NCBI RefSeq assembly: GCF_014203895.1
Contig: NZ_JACHJY010000003.1
Coordinates: 372,001-436,000, forward strand
Direction of reading: 5' to 3'
Source: Streptomyces nymphaeiformis
GTDB taxonomy: Bacteria; Actinomycetota; Actinomycetes; Streptomycetales; Streptomycetaceae
Length of the DNA: 64,000 bases
Shown here: positions 50,729-59,624 of the stretch, piece by piece
Position numbering within the stretch: position 1 is the stretch's first letter
How the letters are laid out: the number at the start of each line of letters is the position of its first letter
Made by a program: the position numbers and the translations under genes
Notes under the pieces: generated by a model
Told to the model about the DNA's origin: nothing
The model's input: the letters and a program-made list of their open reading frames with translations, nothing else
Databases searched by the model: none

Positions 50729-51205
50729 ATGACCGTGACGATCCGACCTGCCGAGCAGCGGGACGTCCACGCGGTGGCCGAACTGATCGAGGAGATCGAG
50801 CGGTTCTACGGATCGACCGAGATCCAGCCCTTCGAGGAGCGGCGCGCGCAGGTGGAGGAAGCGCTGTTCGGGGCCCCGCCGCTGGCCTCCGCTCTCCTGG
50901 TCGAGGACGAGGCCGGGGGCATCGTGGGGCTCGCTGCCTACTCCTTCCTCTGGCCGGCGGCCGGTTCCACTCACTCCCTGTTCCTCAAGGAGCTGTACGT
51001 TCGCGGCACTCTGCGCCGCCAGGGCATCGGTGCCCGGCTCATGGACGAACTCCGGGCCTTGGCCGCCAGGCGCCCGGGGTGCGGCCGCGTCGAGTGGATG
51101 ACGGACCGCGACAACCCCGTCGCCCGCGCGTTCTACAAGTCGCTCGGGTTCGCCGAGTTCGATGGGAAGATCGTCTACCGGATCGAGACGACCGGCACGG
51201 CATGA
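50729..51205 (+). CDS. GNAT-family N-acetyltransferase
   Basis: ATG 50729 has CGAGGAG upstream. The 158 residues show the GNAT fold: TVTIRPAEQRDVHAVAELI, LFLKELYVRGTLRRQGIGARLM (motif A, acetyl-CoA pyrophosphate loop RRQGIG) and NPVARAFYKSLGF (motif B). Size and features fit small-molecule or peptide acetyltransferases. It lies 85 bp after the maturase and overlaps the next gene, so it may modify the mature peptide or protect the host; this is inference. Confidence 0.85.
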   Translation: MTVTIRPAEQRDVHAVAELIEEIERFYGSTEIQPFEERRAQVEEALFGAPPLASALLVEDEAGGIVGLAAYSFLWPAAGSTHSLFLKELYVRGTLRRQGIGARLMDELRALAARRPGCGRVEWMTDRDNPVARAFYKSLGFAEFDGKIVYRIETTGTA

Positions 51206-51573
51206 GGGGTCGCGGGGCTGTGAAGGAAGAACGCTGCGAGCGATGCGAGCTCATCGTCGGACAGGGCTGCTGCTGCCCGGCGAACGGCGTCGCGCCAAGG
51301 GCGGAGCGGCCCGTGTCTCCGATCCGGCGGGAATGGCGGGGCTTCCTCGCGGACACCATCCTGATCTCGCCCACGCGGTACGCGCACCTGCCGGGGGCTT
51401 GTACTCACCTGGAGGATGAGTACATCAAGGCACCTCGGTGGGGCTGGATTCCGGACCCGCCGTCCGGGCTCTGGGACCGGCTGAGCGTCACTCATCCCGC
51501 GACCGCGACAGAGGGCAACACCGCCCGGCAGGCTGTACAACGGTGCACCCCCTGCCAGACGGCGGTGTCGTAG
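51202..51573 (+). CDS. Small Cys-rich hypothetical protein
   Basis: ATG 51202 overlaps the GNAT stop (ATGA) and gives 123 residues. An N-terminal Cys cluster (CERCELIVGQGCCC) and a C-terminal CTPC suggest metal binding. The middle is Trp/Pro-rich (DEYIKAPRWGWIPDPPSG). No family is recognised. Coupling to the GNAT gene suggests a linked role. Confidence 0.6.
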   Translation: MRGRGAVKEERCERCELIVGQGCCCPANGVAPRAERPVSPIRREWRGFLADTILISPTRYAHLPGACTHLEDEYIKAPRWGWIPDPPSGLWDRLSVTHPATATEGNTARQAVQRCTPCQTAVS

Positions 51574-51614
51574 CGGCTGCTCCGTGTGGACGGACATGCC
51601 TGCGGCAGCGTCGC

Positions 51615-52427
51615 TCAGGGCCTGGTGGCGATGACCGCCTCGGTCCGGATCACCTCGTCGAACCGACCGGAGGGGGCGAAGGCGAGCAGTGCCTCGCGCA
51701 GGTCCCGTTCGAAGGCGTCCTTCTTCTTGCCGAGTTGGGCGGGGCTGGAGTAGGAGAGGCTGAAGACCCAGCCGATGACCTCGTCCACGGTGCGGGTCAG
51801 GGTGTGGTCCCAGCGCGTGGTGCCGACCTGGGAGAACGGGGAGCGGGCGAGGACGTCCTGGTGGCGTTCCTTGGGGTGGGAGTAGGTGCCGGAGCCGGCG
51901 CGGCGTTCGGGGCCGAGGTAGCGGGTGCGGACCTCGTCGACGACCTGCCGCCAGGGGGCGGGTTCGAGGTCTCCTGGGGCGCCGCCGGAGGCGAGGACGA
52001 TTGCTCCGCCGGGCTCGATGATCCGGTCGAGGTCCTGGGCGACGCGGTCGCGGTCCATCCAGTGGTAGGCCGCGCCCATGACGGTGAGGAGCACGGGCCC
52101 GATGTCCATCGTCGGGAGGTTGGTGGAGTCGCCCTCGCGCCAGGTGACGTTGGTGATGTCCTGCTCGGCGGCCAGGCGGCGGCCCTCTTCGAGCATGCCC
52201 TTCTCGGGGTCGACGGCGATGACCTCGCGGACGAGCGGGGCGAGGTCGAGGGCGATGATGCCGGGGCCGGCGCCGAGGTCGAGGACGCGCTGGGTGCCGT
52301 CCAGGCGGAAGCGGTCGGTGAGCAGGGTGTAGAACTCGGGCGCGTAGCGGGGCCGGAAGGCGGCGTAGTACGGCGCGGTGGACGCGAACAGCTCTTCGGG
52401 CGTGTACGAGGGGGTGGAGGAGGTCAC
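51615..52427 (-). CDS. Class I SAM-dependent methyltransferase
   Basis: The 270 residues carry motif I VLDLGAGPG, the acidic residue after strand 2 (IAVDPEKGM), a D-S-T-N-L-P motif and an IIEPGGAIVLAS strand, a Methyltransf_11/25 type small-molecule methylase. The tail (~190-270) includes a helical substrate lid. It is the last leftward gene of the operon, 45 bp after the phytanoyl-CoA-type oxygenase, so it may tailor the pathway product. Confidence 0.85.
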   Translation of the reverse strand: MTSSTPSYTPEELFASTAPYYAAFRPRYAPEFYTLLTDRFRLDGTQRVLDLGAGPGIIALDLAPLVREVIAVDPEKGMLEEGRRLAAEQDITNVTWREGDSTNLPTMDIGPVLLTVMGAAYHWMDRDRVAQDLDRIIEPGGAIVLASGGAPGDLEPAPWRQVVDEVRTRYLGPERRAGSGTYSHPKERHQDVLARSPFSQVGTTRWDHTLTRTVDEVIGWVFSLSYSSPAQLGKKKDAFERDLREALLAFAPSGRFDEVIRTEAVIATRP

Positions 52428-52472
52428 GGGTCCAGTCTCTCGCGGGGGTGTGGGTCAGGGGCGGGCGATCGG

Positions 52473-53321
52473 TCAACGAGCCGGGGCGGCGGTCAGGTGC
52501 TTCCACCAGTCGGTCAGGGGGCGGGCGCCGGAGCCCTCGCGGGCGACGGAGCCGTCGGGGTGGCGGTCACGGGCGCCGACGAGCTGCCGCTCGACGGCAT
52601 TCAGGTCCGGCCGGTCGAGAATGCCGGGGGCGGGGTCGTCGACCGCGTTGAGCCACCGGTAGCCGTACTGCATCATCACGGCCAGCCGCTCGTGGCCGGA
52701 GCGGTTCAGGCCGCCGGCGTGCCAGGTGCGGTTCTCGAAGAGCACCACGTCGTACGGGCCGATGTCCGGAGTGATCGCGCTGGGCGGGTCGATGTCCCCC
52801 TCGGGGACGGTGACAGGGCCTGTGCGGGTGTGGCTGCCGGGCACGAACATCGTGAGGCCGGCGTCCGGCCCCGGGTCGGTGAGGAAGTACGCCACCTTGA
52901 TCGCCAGGCGGGGCGTGTGCTCGACGCCGAGGTCGGCCACGGTGGAGGACATGTCGTGGTGCCAGCCGTGCCGGGACGGCACGCGGATGGTGCGCTGCTC
53001 GTCGGGCAGGGACGGCATGGAGATCAGGTTGCTCGACATCAGGTGGATGTTCGGGCTGAGCAGGCCGACGAGGGTGGGCAGCACGGCCGGGTTGGCGACG
53101 AGCGGCAGGAAGGCTTCGTCGAGAGCGACGACGCCGCGGAAGCCGTCCTTGCCGTCGACCGAACGGTCCCGGCCCACGGTGCGGTCGGAGGCCAGGAGCC
53201 GTACGGCGGCCGCGGCGGCCCGGTCTCGGACCTCGGGGGCGAGGGCGCCGCGCAGGATGAGGAGGCCGTCGCGGTCGAAAGTGGCCCGCTGCTCCGGGTC
53301 GGGTGCGAGCGGGGTGGTCAT
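52473..53321 (-). CDS. Phytanoyl-CoA dioxygenase-family oxygenase
   Basis: The 282-residue protein has the Fe(II)/2-oxoglutarate facial triad: H121-x-D123 (WHHDM), a distal His in WHAGG (~201) and an Arg (GHERLAV) for 2-oxoglutarate. The cupin-like core spans ~85-215. Relatives hydroxylate or cyclise small molecules. The start overlaps the phosphoketolase stop by four bases, so the two are co-translated. Confidence 0.8.
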   Translation of the reverse strand: MTTPLAPDPEQRATFDRDGLLILRGALAPEVRDRAAAAAVRLLASDRTVGRDRSVDGKDGFRGVVALDEAFLPLVANPAVLPTLVGLLSPNIHLMSSNLISMPSLPDEQRTIRVPSRHGWHHDMSSTVADLGVEHTPRLAIKVAYFLTDPGPDAGLTMFVPGSHTRTGPVTVPEGDIDPPSAITPDIGPYDVVLFENRTWHAGGLNRSGHERLAVMMQYGYRWLNAVDDPAPGILDRPDLNAVERQLVGARDRHPDGSVAREGSGARPLTDWWKHLTAAPAR

Positions 53322-55474
53322 CGTGGCTCCTTCACCATCGAGAGCGCCTGGGCGGTGAGCGCGGTGGCGGACATGCCGCAGAGCTCCAGCAGGTCTGCGG
53401 CCGGAAGGGGGCGGCCGGGGTCGCGGTAGCCGACCACCCGGACCCGGGCGGTTTCGCCGCGGGCGGCGAGCAGGGCCCGTGCGGCCGGTGCCTGTGTGAC
53501 GGTGGCCAGCAGGACGGGAACACCGGCCGGGAACAGGCGGGCGAAGGTGTCGTCGGGCAGCGCGGCTGGCCAGGTGTCCGGTTGACCGAGGACGGTGAGG
53601 TCGTTGATATGCACGTACTGGATGCGCGTGTCCGGGCGGGCGGCGGCGATCTGGTCGGCTGCGGCGGAAAGCTCGCGTGCCGCGACGTCGCCGGCGGAGG
53701 CGAGGACGAGGTCCGGGGCTCCCGGGCCTGGGTTACTCAGGTGGGGCCAGATCGCCGCGCCGTTGGTCAGCTCCTCGCGGATGGTGTCCGGCGGGAAGGT
53801 GAACGTGTGGTGCTTGTCGGCGATCAGGAAGTTCGCCCGGTCGCGTCCGGTGAGCATGACCGTGAGGATCGCGGCCGCGCGGGTGGTATCGGCCGGGGTG
53901 AAGACGTGCACGGTGGGGTTCTCGGTCTCCAGCATCGCGGAGACGAGCCCGGGGTTCTGGTGGCTGTAGGTGTTGCGCCAGCCCAGTGAGGTGATCAGGT
54001 AGTTGATGTTCGGCAGTCCGCCGGCTCCGGTCACGGTCCGAGTGCTGCGGTGCTTGAGGTGCTGGACGAGCAGGCTGGTGTTGACCGCGGCGAACGCCTC
54101 GTACGTGGCCAGCAGCGCGTCGCGGCCGGTCTCGGTGTAGCCCTGGAGCCAGGCGTGGCAGATCTCCTCGTTGAGGATCTCGCTCGCCCACTCCGGCATC
54201 CCATCGCCGCTGACGGCCAGGCGCAGCCGGTTGGAGGCGGCCTCGTCCGGGCTGAACAGCCGGAACGAACCGGCGGCGGCGCGCTCACGGATCACGGCGC
54301 TGACCAGCGGCCACGCCTGTTCTCCGCGGACGGTGAGCGGCTCTACCGGTGGGGCGGGGCGTGGCCGGGGCGCCGGATCAGGCAGCGCCTGCCGTACGAG
54401 GTCGGACGGCTGCCCGCGGTCGGTGAACAGCTCGGCCGGCTCGTACGAGGCCAGCCAGGCGGCGAGGGCGGCGAACTCCTCCCGGTTGCGGGCGGGGTCC
54501 TTCAGCGGGGTCTTGTGGACGGCCGGGGTCCCGGCGATCCGGCGGCCTGCGACCTGCTCGGGCCCGGTCGCGCCCTTGGGCATCGTCAGGACGAGCACCG
54601 GCTGCGGGCGGGCGACCCCGAGCGGGCGCAGCCGGGCGAACACCTCGGCCAGGACCGTCCGGAAGCCGGCCACGTCGGAGCCGTCGTGGAGGAACGGCTC
54701 ATATCCCAGGCCGGTGAAGTACGCGCGCAGCTCGTCCTCGTCGAGCCCGGACAGGATGGAGGGACCGCCCATCCGCAGGCCGTTGGCCAGCACGACGGGC
54801 AGCACCGCGCCGTGCAGCCCGGACCCGAGTAGCGCGCGCTGGCCCGTCCACGCGGCCGCGGCGGCGCCGGTCTCCAGCTCCCCGTCGCCGAGCAGGGCGA
54901 CCACCAGGCGGTGCGGGGCGTCCAGGACCATGCCCTGGGCGACGGCGAGCGCCGGTCCGAGCTGGCCGCCGGTGTAGCGCACGCCGGGGATGAGCGGGGT
55001 GATCTCCCCGCCGTAGGCGCGCGTGTGGGGGAAGCCCGCGGCGAGCGCCCGCATGTCGGCGGCGGACCAGCCAGGGCCGTTGCCGGTCAGAGTGAGGGTC
55101 TTGGTCAGGTACGCGTGGGCCAGCGCCGACGGCCCGGCGTGCCCAGCGCCGTGAACGACCAGGACCTCACTGCCCGGGGGTCGCCCTGCGGTGAGCGGCC
55201 CCAGGTGGGCGAGCATGAAGTTCACCGGCGGGCACACCCCCCAGTGTCCGCTCGGCACCTCCTTCACGTCCGCCACCCGCAGCGGCCGGGCGGGCAGCAC
55301 GTTGTCGTTCAGGTACAGCTGCGCGGCGCACAGGTAGTTCAGCGCCCGCCACGTGGCCGTGACGGCCGCGTCCGGCACGCGGGTCGCGGCGTGCGACGCG
55401 GCCTGGCTCCAGTCGGGGAAGTCGCCCGGGCTCGCGACGACGGCCGGCCCGGGGAGCAGGGCGGTCTCCGTCAC
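53318..55474 (-). CDS. Divergent phosphoketolase
   Basis: The 718 residues follow the xylulose-5-phosphate/fructose-6-phosphate phosphoketolase plan with altered motifs: GHWGVCPPVNFMLAHL, VVHGAGHAGPS, LLGDGELETGAAAAAW (thiamine diphosphate region), CHAWLQGYTETGRDALL and NTYSHQNPGLV. Normal enzymes are ~790-800 residues with GHWGTTPG and GDGEAETGP. The differences suggest an unusual ketose or related substrate cleaved to an acyl phosphate. It overlaps the GGDEF gene stop by four bases. Confidence 0.8.
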   Translation of the reverse strand: MTETALLPGPAVVASPGDFPDWSQAASHAATRVPDAAVTATWRALNYLCAAQLYLNDNVLPARPLRVADVKEVPSGHWGVCPPVNFMLAHLGPLTAGRPPGSEVLVVHGAGHAGPSALAHAYLTKTLTLTGNGPGWSAADMRALAAGFPHTRAYGGEITPLIPGVRYTGGQLGPALAVAQGMVLDAPHRLVVALLGDGELETGAAAAAWTGQRALLGSGLHGAVLPVVLANGLRMGGPSILSGLDEDELRAYFTGLGYEPFLHDGSDVAGFRTVLAEVFARLRPLGVARPQPVLVLTMPKGATGPEQVAGRRIAGTPAVHKTPLKDPARNREEFAALAAWLASYEPAELFTDRGQPSDLVRQALPDPAPRPRPAPPVEPLTVRGEQAWPLVSAVIRERAAAGSFRLFSPDEAASNRLRLAVSGDGMPEWASEILNEEICHAWLQGYTETGRDALLATYEAFAAVNTSLLVQHLKHRSTRTVTGAGGLPNINYLITSLGWRNTYSHQNPGLVSAMLETENPTVHVFTPADTTRAAAILTVMLTGRDRANFLIADKHHTFTFPPDTIREELTNGAAIWPHLSNPGPGAPDLVLASAGDVAARELSAAADQIAAARPDTRIQYVHINDLTVLGQPDTWPAALPDDTFARLFPAGVPVLLATVTQAPAARALLAARGETARVRVVGYRDPGRPLPAADLLELCGMSATALTAQALSMVKEPR

Positions 55475-56634
55475 CGTGCCGTCCCCTTCCGTGCGGCGAC
55501 GGCGTCCACGGCGGCGGTGATGCGCCCGGCCCGGATCTCCTCGGTGCCGGCCTCGGTGATCAGGTGGAGGATCTGCGCCTGCTCGTGGGCGGGCACCGCT
55601 GTCCAGTCCAGCCCGGCCCGCTCCAGGGCGGCGGCCAGGTCCTCAGGCACGCTGCGCGGAGTGCGGTCCCGCAGGCCCCGCACCGTCAGCGGCACGCCGG
55701 TCACGCCGTCGGCGACGGCCGCGTACGGCACCGCGGCCTGCCCGCGCAGTGCGTAGGCCACGACGGTCCTGGAGCTGCCGGTGGAGAAGGTGACACGCAG
55801 CTGGGCGCCGCGCTGGCCGACCGGTCCGCGGCAGGGCAGCAGCAGGAAGTCCCGGCCGCCGATCCGCTCCGGCCGGGCCACGATATGCACGACGTCGGAC
55901 GCGGCCGGCAGCGGGAGCAGGACCACCGGATTCGCCCCCGCCTGGTCGGGCTCGGGCAGCAGGGGCGGTCGGGTGACGGCGATGATGCCGCCCTGGCCGC
56001 CCCCGGCGCGTCGCGCCGCCTTGTGCGTGAACAGCGTCCGGTCCACGGCCGCCAGCAGGGTGTTGGTGAAGGCGTGCTTCCAGCTCCGCTCCCGCTGGGC
56101 GGGCAGGTCGCCGGCGGTGACGAACATCAGGGCGAAGGAGACCGTCACCGGCAGCGCGGCGCCGAGCCGGTCCCGCAGGACCCCGAGGGCCTGGTGGAAC
56201 TGGGCGGCGTCGTCAACGACCGCGGCGAGGATCACCTCGTCGCCGCCGAAAGTCGCCGCGCAGCCGATGTCGAACGGCTGCTCGCGGAACCACGCGCGAG
56301 TCGTGGCCCCCACGGTCGCCATGACCTCGTTGCCGGCCAGGTGCCCGTAGGAGGTCGGGTTGGTGGAGTTCGTCCGCTCCACGTGGTCCTTCAGCCCGTC
56401 GACGTCCCCGATCGCCAGCGCCACCAGCCGTCCCTCGTCCAGCGCGGCGGCGAGGCAGCGCGGGATGTGGCTGTGGAAGTCGGGGAAGGCGACCAGGCCG
56501 GTGACCGCGTCCTCGCGGCTGCCCTCGCACCAGGTGCGTAGCGGCAGCTGACTGGGGTCGAACAGCGGCACGGACGAGGTCAGCGGGTCGTGGACAGCGG
56601 GTGTTGCCGGGCGGTACGTACGGGACGGCTCCAT
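55471..56634 (-). CDS. GGDEF-domain protein in a biosynthetic operon
   Basis: ATG 56634 overlaps the HAD stop (TGATG). In the 387-residue product, residues ~45-175 form a GGDEF-like nucleotidyl cyclase domain: LVALAIGDVDGLKDH (metal Asp), GHLAGNEVMATVG and FGGDE at 129-133. No membrane helix, PAS, GAF or other sensory domain is visible before it. The C-terminal half (~200-387) is unfamiliar and ends in two helices. It may make a cyclic or linear nucleotide, or have become a pathway enzyme. Confidence 0.7.
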   Translation of the reverse strand: MEPSRTYRPATPAVHDPLTSSVPLFDPSQLPLRTWCEGSREDAVTGLVAFPDFHSHIPRCLAAALDEGRLVALAIGDVDGLKDHVERTNSTNPTSYGHLAGNEVMATVGATTRAWFREQPFDIGCAATFGGDEVILAAVVDDAAQFHQALGVLRDRLGAALPVTVSFALMFVTAGDLPAQRERSWKHAFTNTLLAAVDRTLFTHKAARRAGGGQGGIIAVTRPPLLPEPDQAGANPVVLLPLPAASDVVHIVARPERIGGRDFLLLPCRGPVGQRGAQLRVTFSTGSSRTVVAYALRGQAAVPYAAVADGVTGVPLTVRGLRDRTPRSVPEDLAAALERAGLDWTAVPAHEQAQILHLITEAGTEEIRAGRITAAVDAVAARKGTAR

Positions 56635-57344
56635 CAGCCGGCCACCTCCGATGTGATCGTGCCGGCCGCCGCCCGGGCGGGCAGCAGTAGCGGGAGGGTG
56701 TTGAGGGAGTGCAGGCGCGGCGTGCTCGCGGCCAACATCAGCGGCCCGGTCGTGCGATGCCGGTCCACCCAAGCCGTGTTCCAGCCGGCCGCTGCGGCCC
56801 CTCGTACGTCGGCGTTCATCGAGTCGCCGACATGCAGCAGCTCTCCCGGCCGCAGCCCGCCGGTGCGCTCGACGGCAGCGAACGCCTCCCGCTCGGGCTT
56901 GATCGCGCCGGTGCGCGCCGAGTAGAAGACGCCGTCCAGAAACTCACGGAACGCGGGAGGATCCTGCTCGGGCACTGAGGAACCGAGCGCGTTGGTCATC
57001 GCGTACAGGGCGTAGCCCCTCGCCCGCAGCTCGGCGAGCATGTCCGGCACGTCCGCGTACAACTGCGGGTTCTCGGCACGGCGCCGGGCCCGCTCCAGCA
57101 CTTCGGCGAGCCGGTCGGCCAGTGCGGGCCGCCCGAAGTCGGCCGCGAGTTCGTGCGCCAGGTCCTGCGGGGTGACCAGGCGCCGCTTGGCTCCCTTGCC
57201 CATCAGCGCCCGAGCCTCATCCAGCGAGATGCCAAGCACCTCGGCGACCTGGCCGGTCGTGGCCACCGCCTCGGGCCTTACCAGCGTGCCGCCCAGGTCG
57301 AAGCAAACCGCCCGGACCTCGGGCCACATCACCTGGCCGGTCAC
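56634..57344 (-). CDS. HAD-superfamily phosphatase
   Basis: GTG 57344 overlaps the upstream stop (GTGA); ATG 57329 is an alternative. The 236 residues contain VCFDLGGTL, YAMTNALGSS (motif II), an IKPEREAF (motif III Lys) and LHVGDSMNADVRGA (motif IV). The cap is helical (~25-95). It is likely to dephosphorylate an intermediate of the operon's pathway. Confidence 0.85.
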   Translation of the reverse strand: MTGQVMWPEVRAVCFDLGGTLVRPEAVATTGQVAEVLGISLDEARALMGKGAKRRLVTPQDLAHELAADFGRPALADRLAEVLERARRRAENPQLYADVPDMLAELRARGYALYAMTNALGSSVPEQDPPAFREFLDGVFYSARTGAIKPEREAFAAVERTGGLRPGELLHVGDSMNADVRGAAAAGWNTAWVDRHRTTGPLMLAASTPRLHSLNTLPLLLPARAAAGTITSEVAG

Positions 57345-58504
57345 GGCCCGACCGCCCATACCGGAAGGGGCGAGGTGGTAACCGGCGGCGGGGTGAGCCC
57401 GGCCCCGGGGGCGGACGGCAGCGTCCCCGCCTCCACGACGGCGGCCTCGACAAACACCTGCTGCCGCAGCGGCTCCAGCGTCAGGTGCCACTCCACCGCC
57501 GGCACCTTGTCCCGGCAGCACGCCCCGGCCAGCGCGAGCGACGCCCACAGCCGGTCACCGTGCGGGAACGTCGCCACCCCCAGATCGGCGGCGACCTCGA
57601 CAGTGTGCAGGGAGCGGGCCAGCCCACCCGACCATCCCGGGTCGGTCTGCCACACGTCCACCGCCCCGCCGACCAGCAGCCGCGTCTGCTCGTGCTCGTC
57701 GACCGCGTGCTCACCGGCCGCCATCGGCACCCCGGCCCCGGCCGCCCGCACCCGGCTCCAGGCGAAGCCGCCCGGCTCCAGCAACTCCTCGGCGAACGCG
57801 ACCTCCAGATCGGCCAGCACGGGCATCAGGGCCAGCGCCTCGTCCAGCCGGCACCGACGCAGCCCGTCGACCATGAACCGGCCCTCCCCCGCCGCCTCCC
57901 GCAGCGCCCCCAGCACCCGAGCAACGGCCCGTGGCCCCTGGCGCAGTAACTCCTTGGTGAGCGGCCACTTCTGCCCCCAGACCCCCTGCTCGGCGATCCA
58001 CGCCGCCGCCTTCACCGCTTCCGGGTGAGCCGGGTCCAGACCGAGCGCGGACGCGTACACCGGCACCCGGGCCCGCACCGTGCCGCCCAGCAGCTCCGGC
58101 ACCGACCGGCCCGAGGCCCGCGACGCCAGATCCCAGCACGCCAGCTCGACCGCCGACACGGCCTGCCGGGCGTGCGCCCCCTGCTGGTGCCGGCCGGTCC
58201 GCGGCCGGTAGCCGAGCTTGCGCGGCGCTGCCGCATCGTGCCCGACGAGCCCGTCGGCGAGGGCGTCCACTACGAGCCGCGCCACACCCTCCCCGACCGG
58301 CGCGTGCCAGCCCGAGACCCCGTCACCGACCACCTCGATCGCGAACCGCGTCCGGTGCTCCGGCCACCCCGGACCCGCCGGGGTCACCGCCACCGCGGCC
58401 ACCGCATCCGGTAACCCTTCCGGCAGACCGGCCGGCTGCCCGGCCACCGGCCACACCCGCACCGCCCGCACCACCGTCACGGCCCCGCCGTCCCGGCCGG
58501 CCAT
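57341..58504 (-). CDS. Enolase-superfamily (mandelate racemase/MLE type) enzyme
   Basis: The 387 residues have an N-terminal capping domain and a C-terminal barrel. Candidate active-site residues are GQKWPLTKE (Lys), FMVDGL (Asp), AFAEELLEP (Glu), MAAGEHAVDE (Glu) and DPGWSGGLARSL. The likely chemistry is proton abstraction next to a carboxylate (dehydration, racemisation or cycloisomerisation). It starts one base inside the radical SAM stop (TGATG). Confidence 0.8.
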   Translation of the reverse strand: MAGRDGGAVTVVRAVRVWPVAGQPAGLPEGLPDAVAAVAVTPAGPGWPEHRTRFAIEVVGDGVSGWHAPVGEGVARLVVDALADGLVGHDAAAPRKLGYRPRTGRHQQGAHARQAVSAVELACWDLASRASGRSVPELLGGTVRARVPVYASALGLDPAHPEAVKAAAWIAEQGVWGQKWPLTKELLRQGPRAVARVLGALREAAGEGRFMVDGLRRCRLDEALALMPVLADLEVAFAEELLEPGGFAWSRVRAAGAGVPMAAGEHAVDEHEQTRLLVGGAVDVWQTDPGWSGGLARSLHTVEVAADLGVATFPHGDRLWASLALAGACCRDKVPAVEWHLTLEPLRQQVFVEAAVVEAGTLPSAPGAGLTPPPVTTSPLPVWAVGP

Positions 58505-59568
58505 CAGATCCGCGCCCCGGTCAGCTGCTCACCGGCGAACGTGTACGCCCACGGCGAGCGGTAGTTCTGCCACCACTGCGGCCGCAGCCCCGTCTCCGCG
58601 AACAGCTCCTCGACCGCGCGGCGCATCGTCAGGTTCCACTCGATCGTGTCCGACCCCGGCGTGCGGTAGACGTCCATGAGCGGGTTGTGCGCCTGGAACG
58701 TCTGGAACCGCGGGAACGTCGTGGTCACCGGCACCAGCCGCTTCAGGTTCTCCACGGCCTCCTCGATCGGGTCCAGGCCCACGATGTAGGTGAAGTCCGT
58801 GGTGATGCCCCGCTCCTTCGCCGCCCCGAGCGTGGCAACCATCTGGTCCACCGTCAGCGCGGCCTTGGACTGCTTGAGGATGTTCGCCCGGTTGGTGAAG
58901 CACTCCACGGTCAGCGTCAGGTGGAACGGCCCGAGCTCGGCGGCCCGGTCCAACCCCGCCTCGCTGGTGAGGACCGACGACAGGAAGTGCAGGGTCCCCT
59001 CGCAGCCGGTGCTGCGCATCGCGGCGCGTACGCCCTCCAGGTGCTCTAGGGCCAGGTGCTCGTAGAGGAAGCACCCGGTGCACACCGTGACGGTCTCGAC
59101 CCCCGACAGGTCCGGCACACCGGAGTTCGCCGCGAGGGCGGCGAAGTAGCCCGGCAGGTCGAGTTCGCGGATCGCCGGATCCGAGGCGCCCTCCAGGGTG
59201 TTCGGGCAGAACGTGCACCCGACGCACTGGGAGCGCTGGTTCGAGTTCAGGGTGAGCATCTTGGTGCCGTTGCGCCAGTAGCCCAGCACGGCGTCGTCGT
59301 CCTCGATGCCGGCGACCGTGCCGACCCGCTCACCGTGCAGCCGCAGCTCGCGCCCGTCGATCTCGAACGGCGAGTCCTCGCGGCCCAGCGAGAGGATCAG
59401 GTACGACGGGTCGGCCGGCCGCGAGTCCAGCTCCAGCTGGAACCGCATCCGCGGCTTGTCCAGCGGCGAACGCGCACCGCAGCTGTTCAGCGCGAGGAGC
59501 AGTACGTCCTCGCGGTTGATCTTCCACTCACGGGCCACCTCTTCCAGGTGGCTGACGGATTCGAGCAT
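58504..59568 (-). CDS. Radical SAM enzyme with CX2CX2C motif
   Basis: ATG 59568 has a strong GAGGGA site and gives 354 residues. ATG 59628 would add 20 and overlap the oxygenase stop by ATGA. The cluster-binding motif is C115-V-G-C118-T-F-C121, with two rather than three residues between the first Cys pair. The rest fits a radical SAM barrel: ETVTVCTGC, HLTLTVECFTNRANIL, TDFTYIVGLDPIEEAV and FQTFQAHNPLMDVYRTPG. The substrate is unknown. It lies between the oxygenase and the enolase-type gene. Confidence 0.8.
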   Translation of the reverse strand: MLESVSHLEEVAREWKINREDVLLLALNSCGARSPLDKPRMRFQLELDSRPADPSYLILSLGREDSPFEIDGRELRLHGERVGTVAGIEDDDAVLGYWRNGTKMLTLNSNQRSQCVGCTFCPNTLEGASDPAIRELDLPGYFAALAANSGVPDLSGVETVTVCTGCFLYEHLALEHLEGVRAAMRSTGCEGTLHFLSSVLTSEAGLDRAAELGPFHLTLTVECFTNRANILKQSKAALTVDQMVATLGAAKERGITTDFTYIVGLDPIEEAVENLKRLVPVTTTFPRFQTFQAHNPLMDVYRTPGSDTIEWNLTMRRAVEELFAETGLRPQWWQNYRSPWAYTFAGEQLTGARI

Positions 59569-59624
59569 CGGCTTCCCTCTCTGATGTCTGGCGTCTTGTG
59601 CTGGGGGACCCGCCGTGACGGTCG

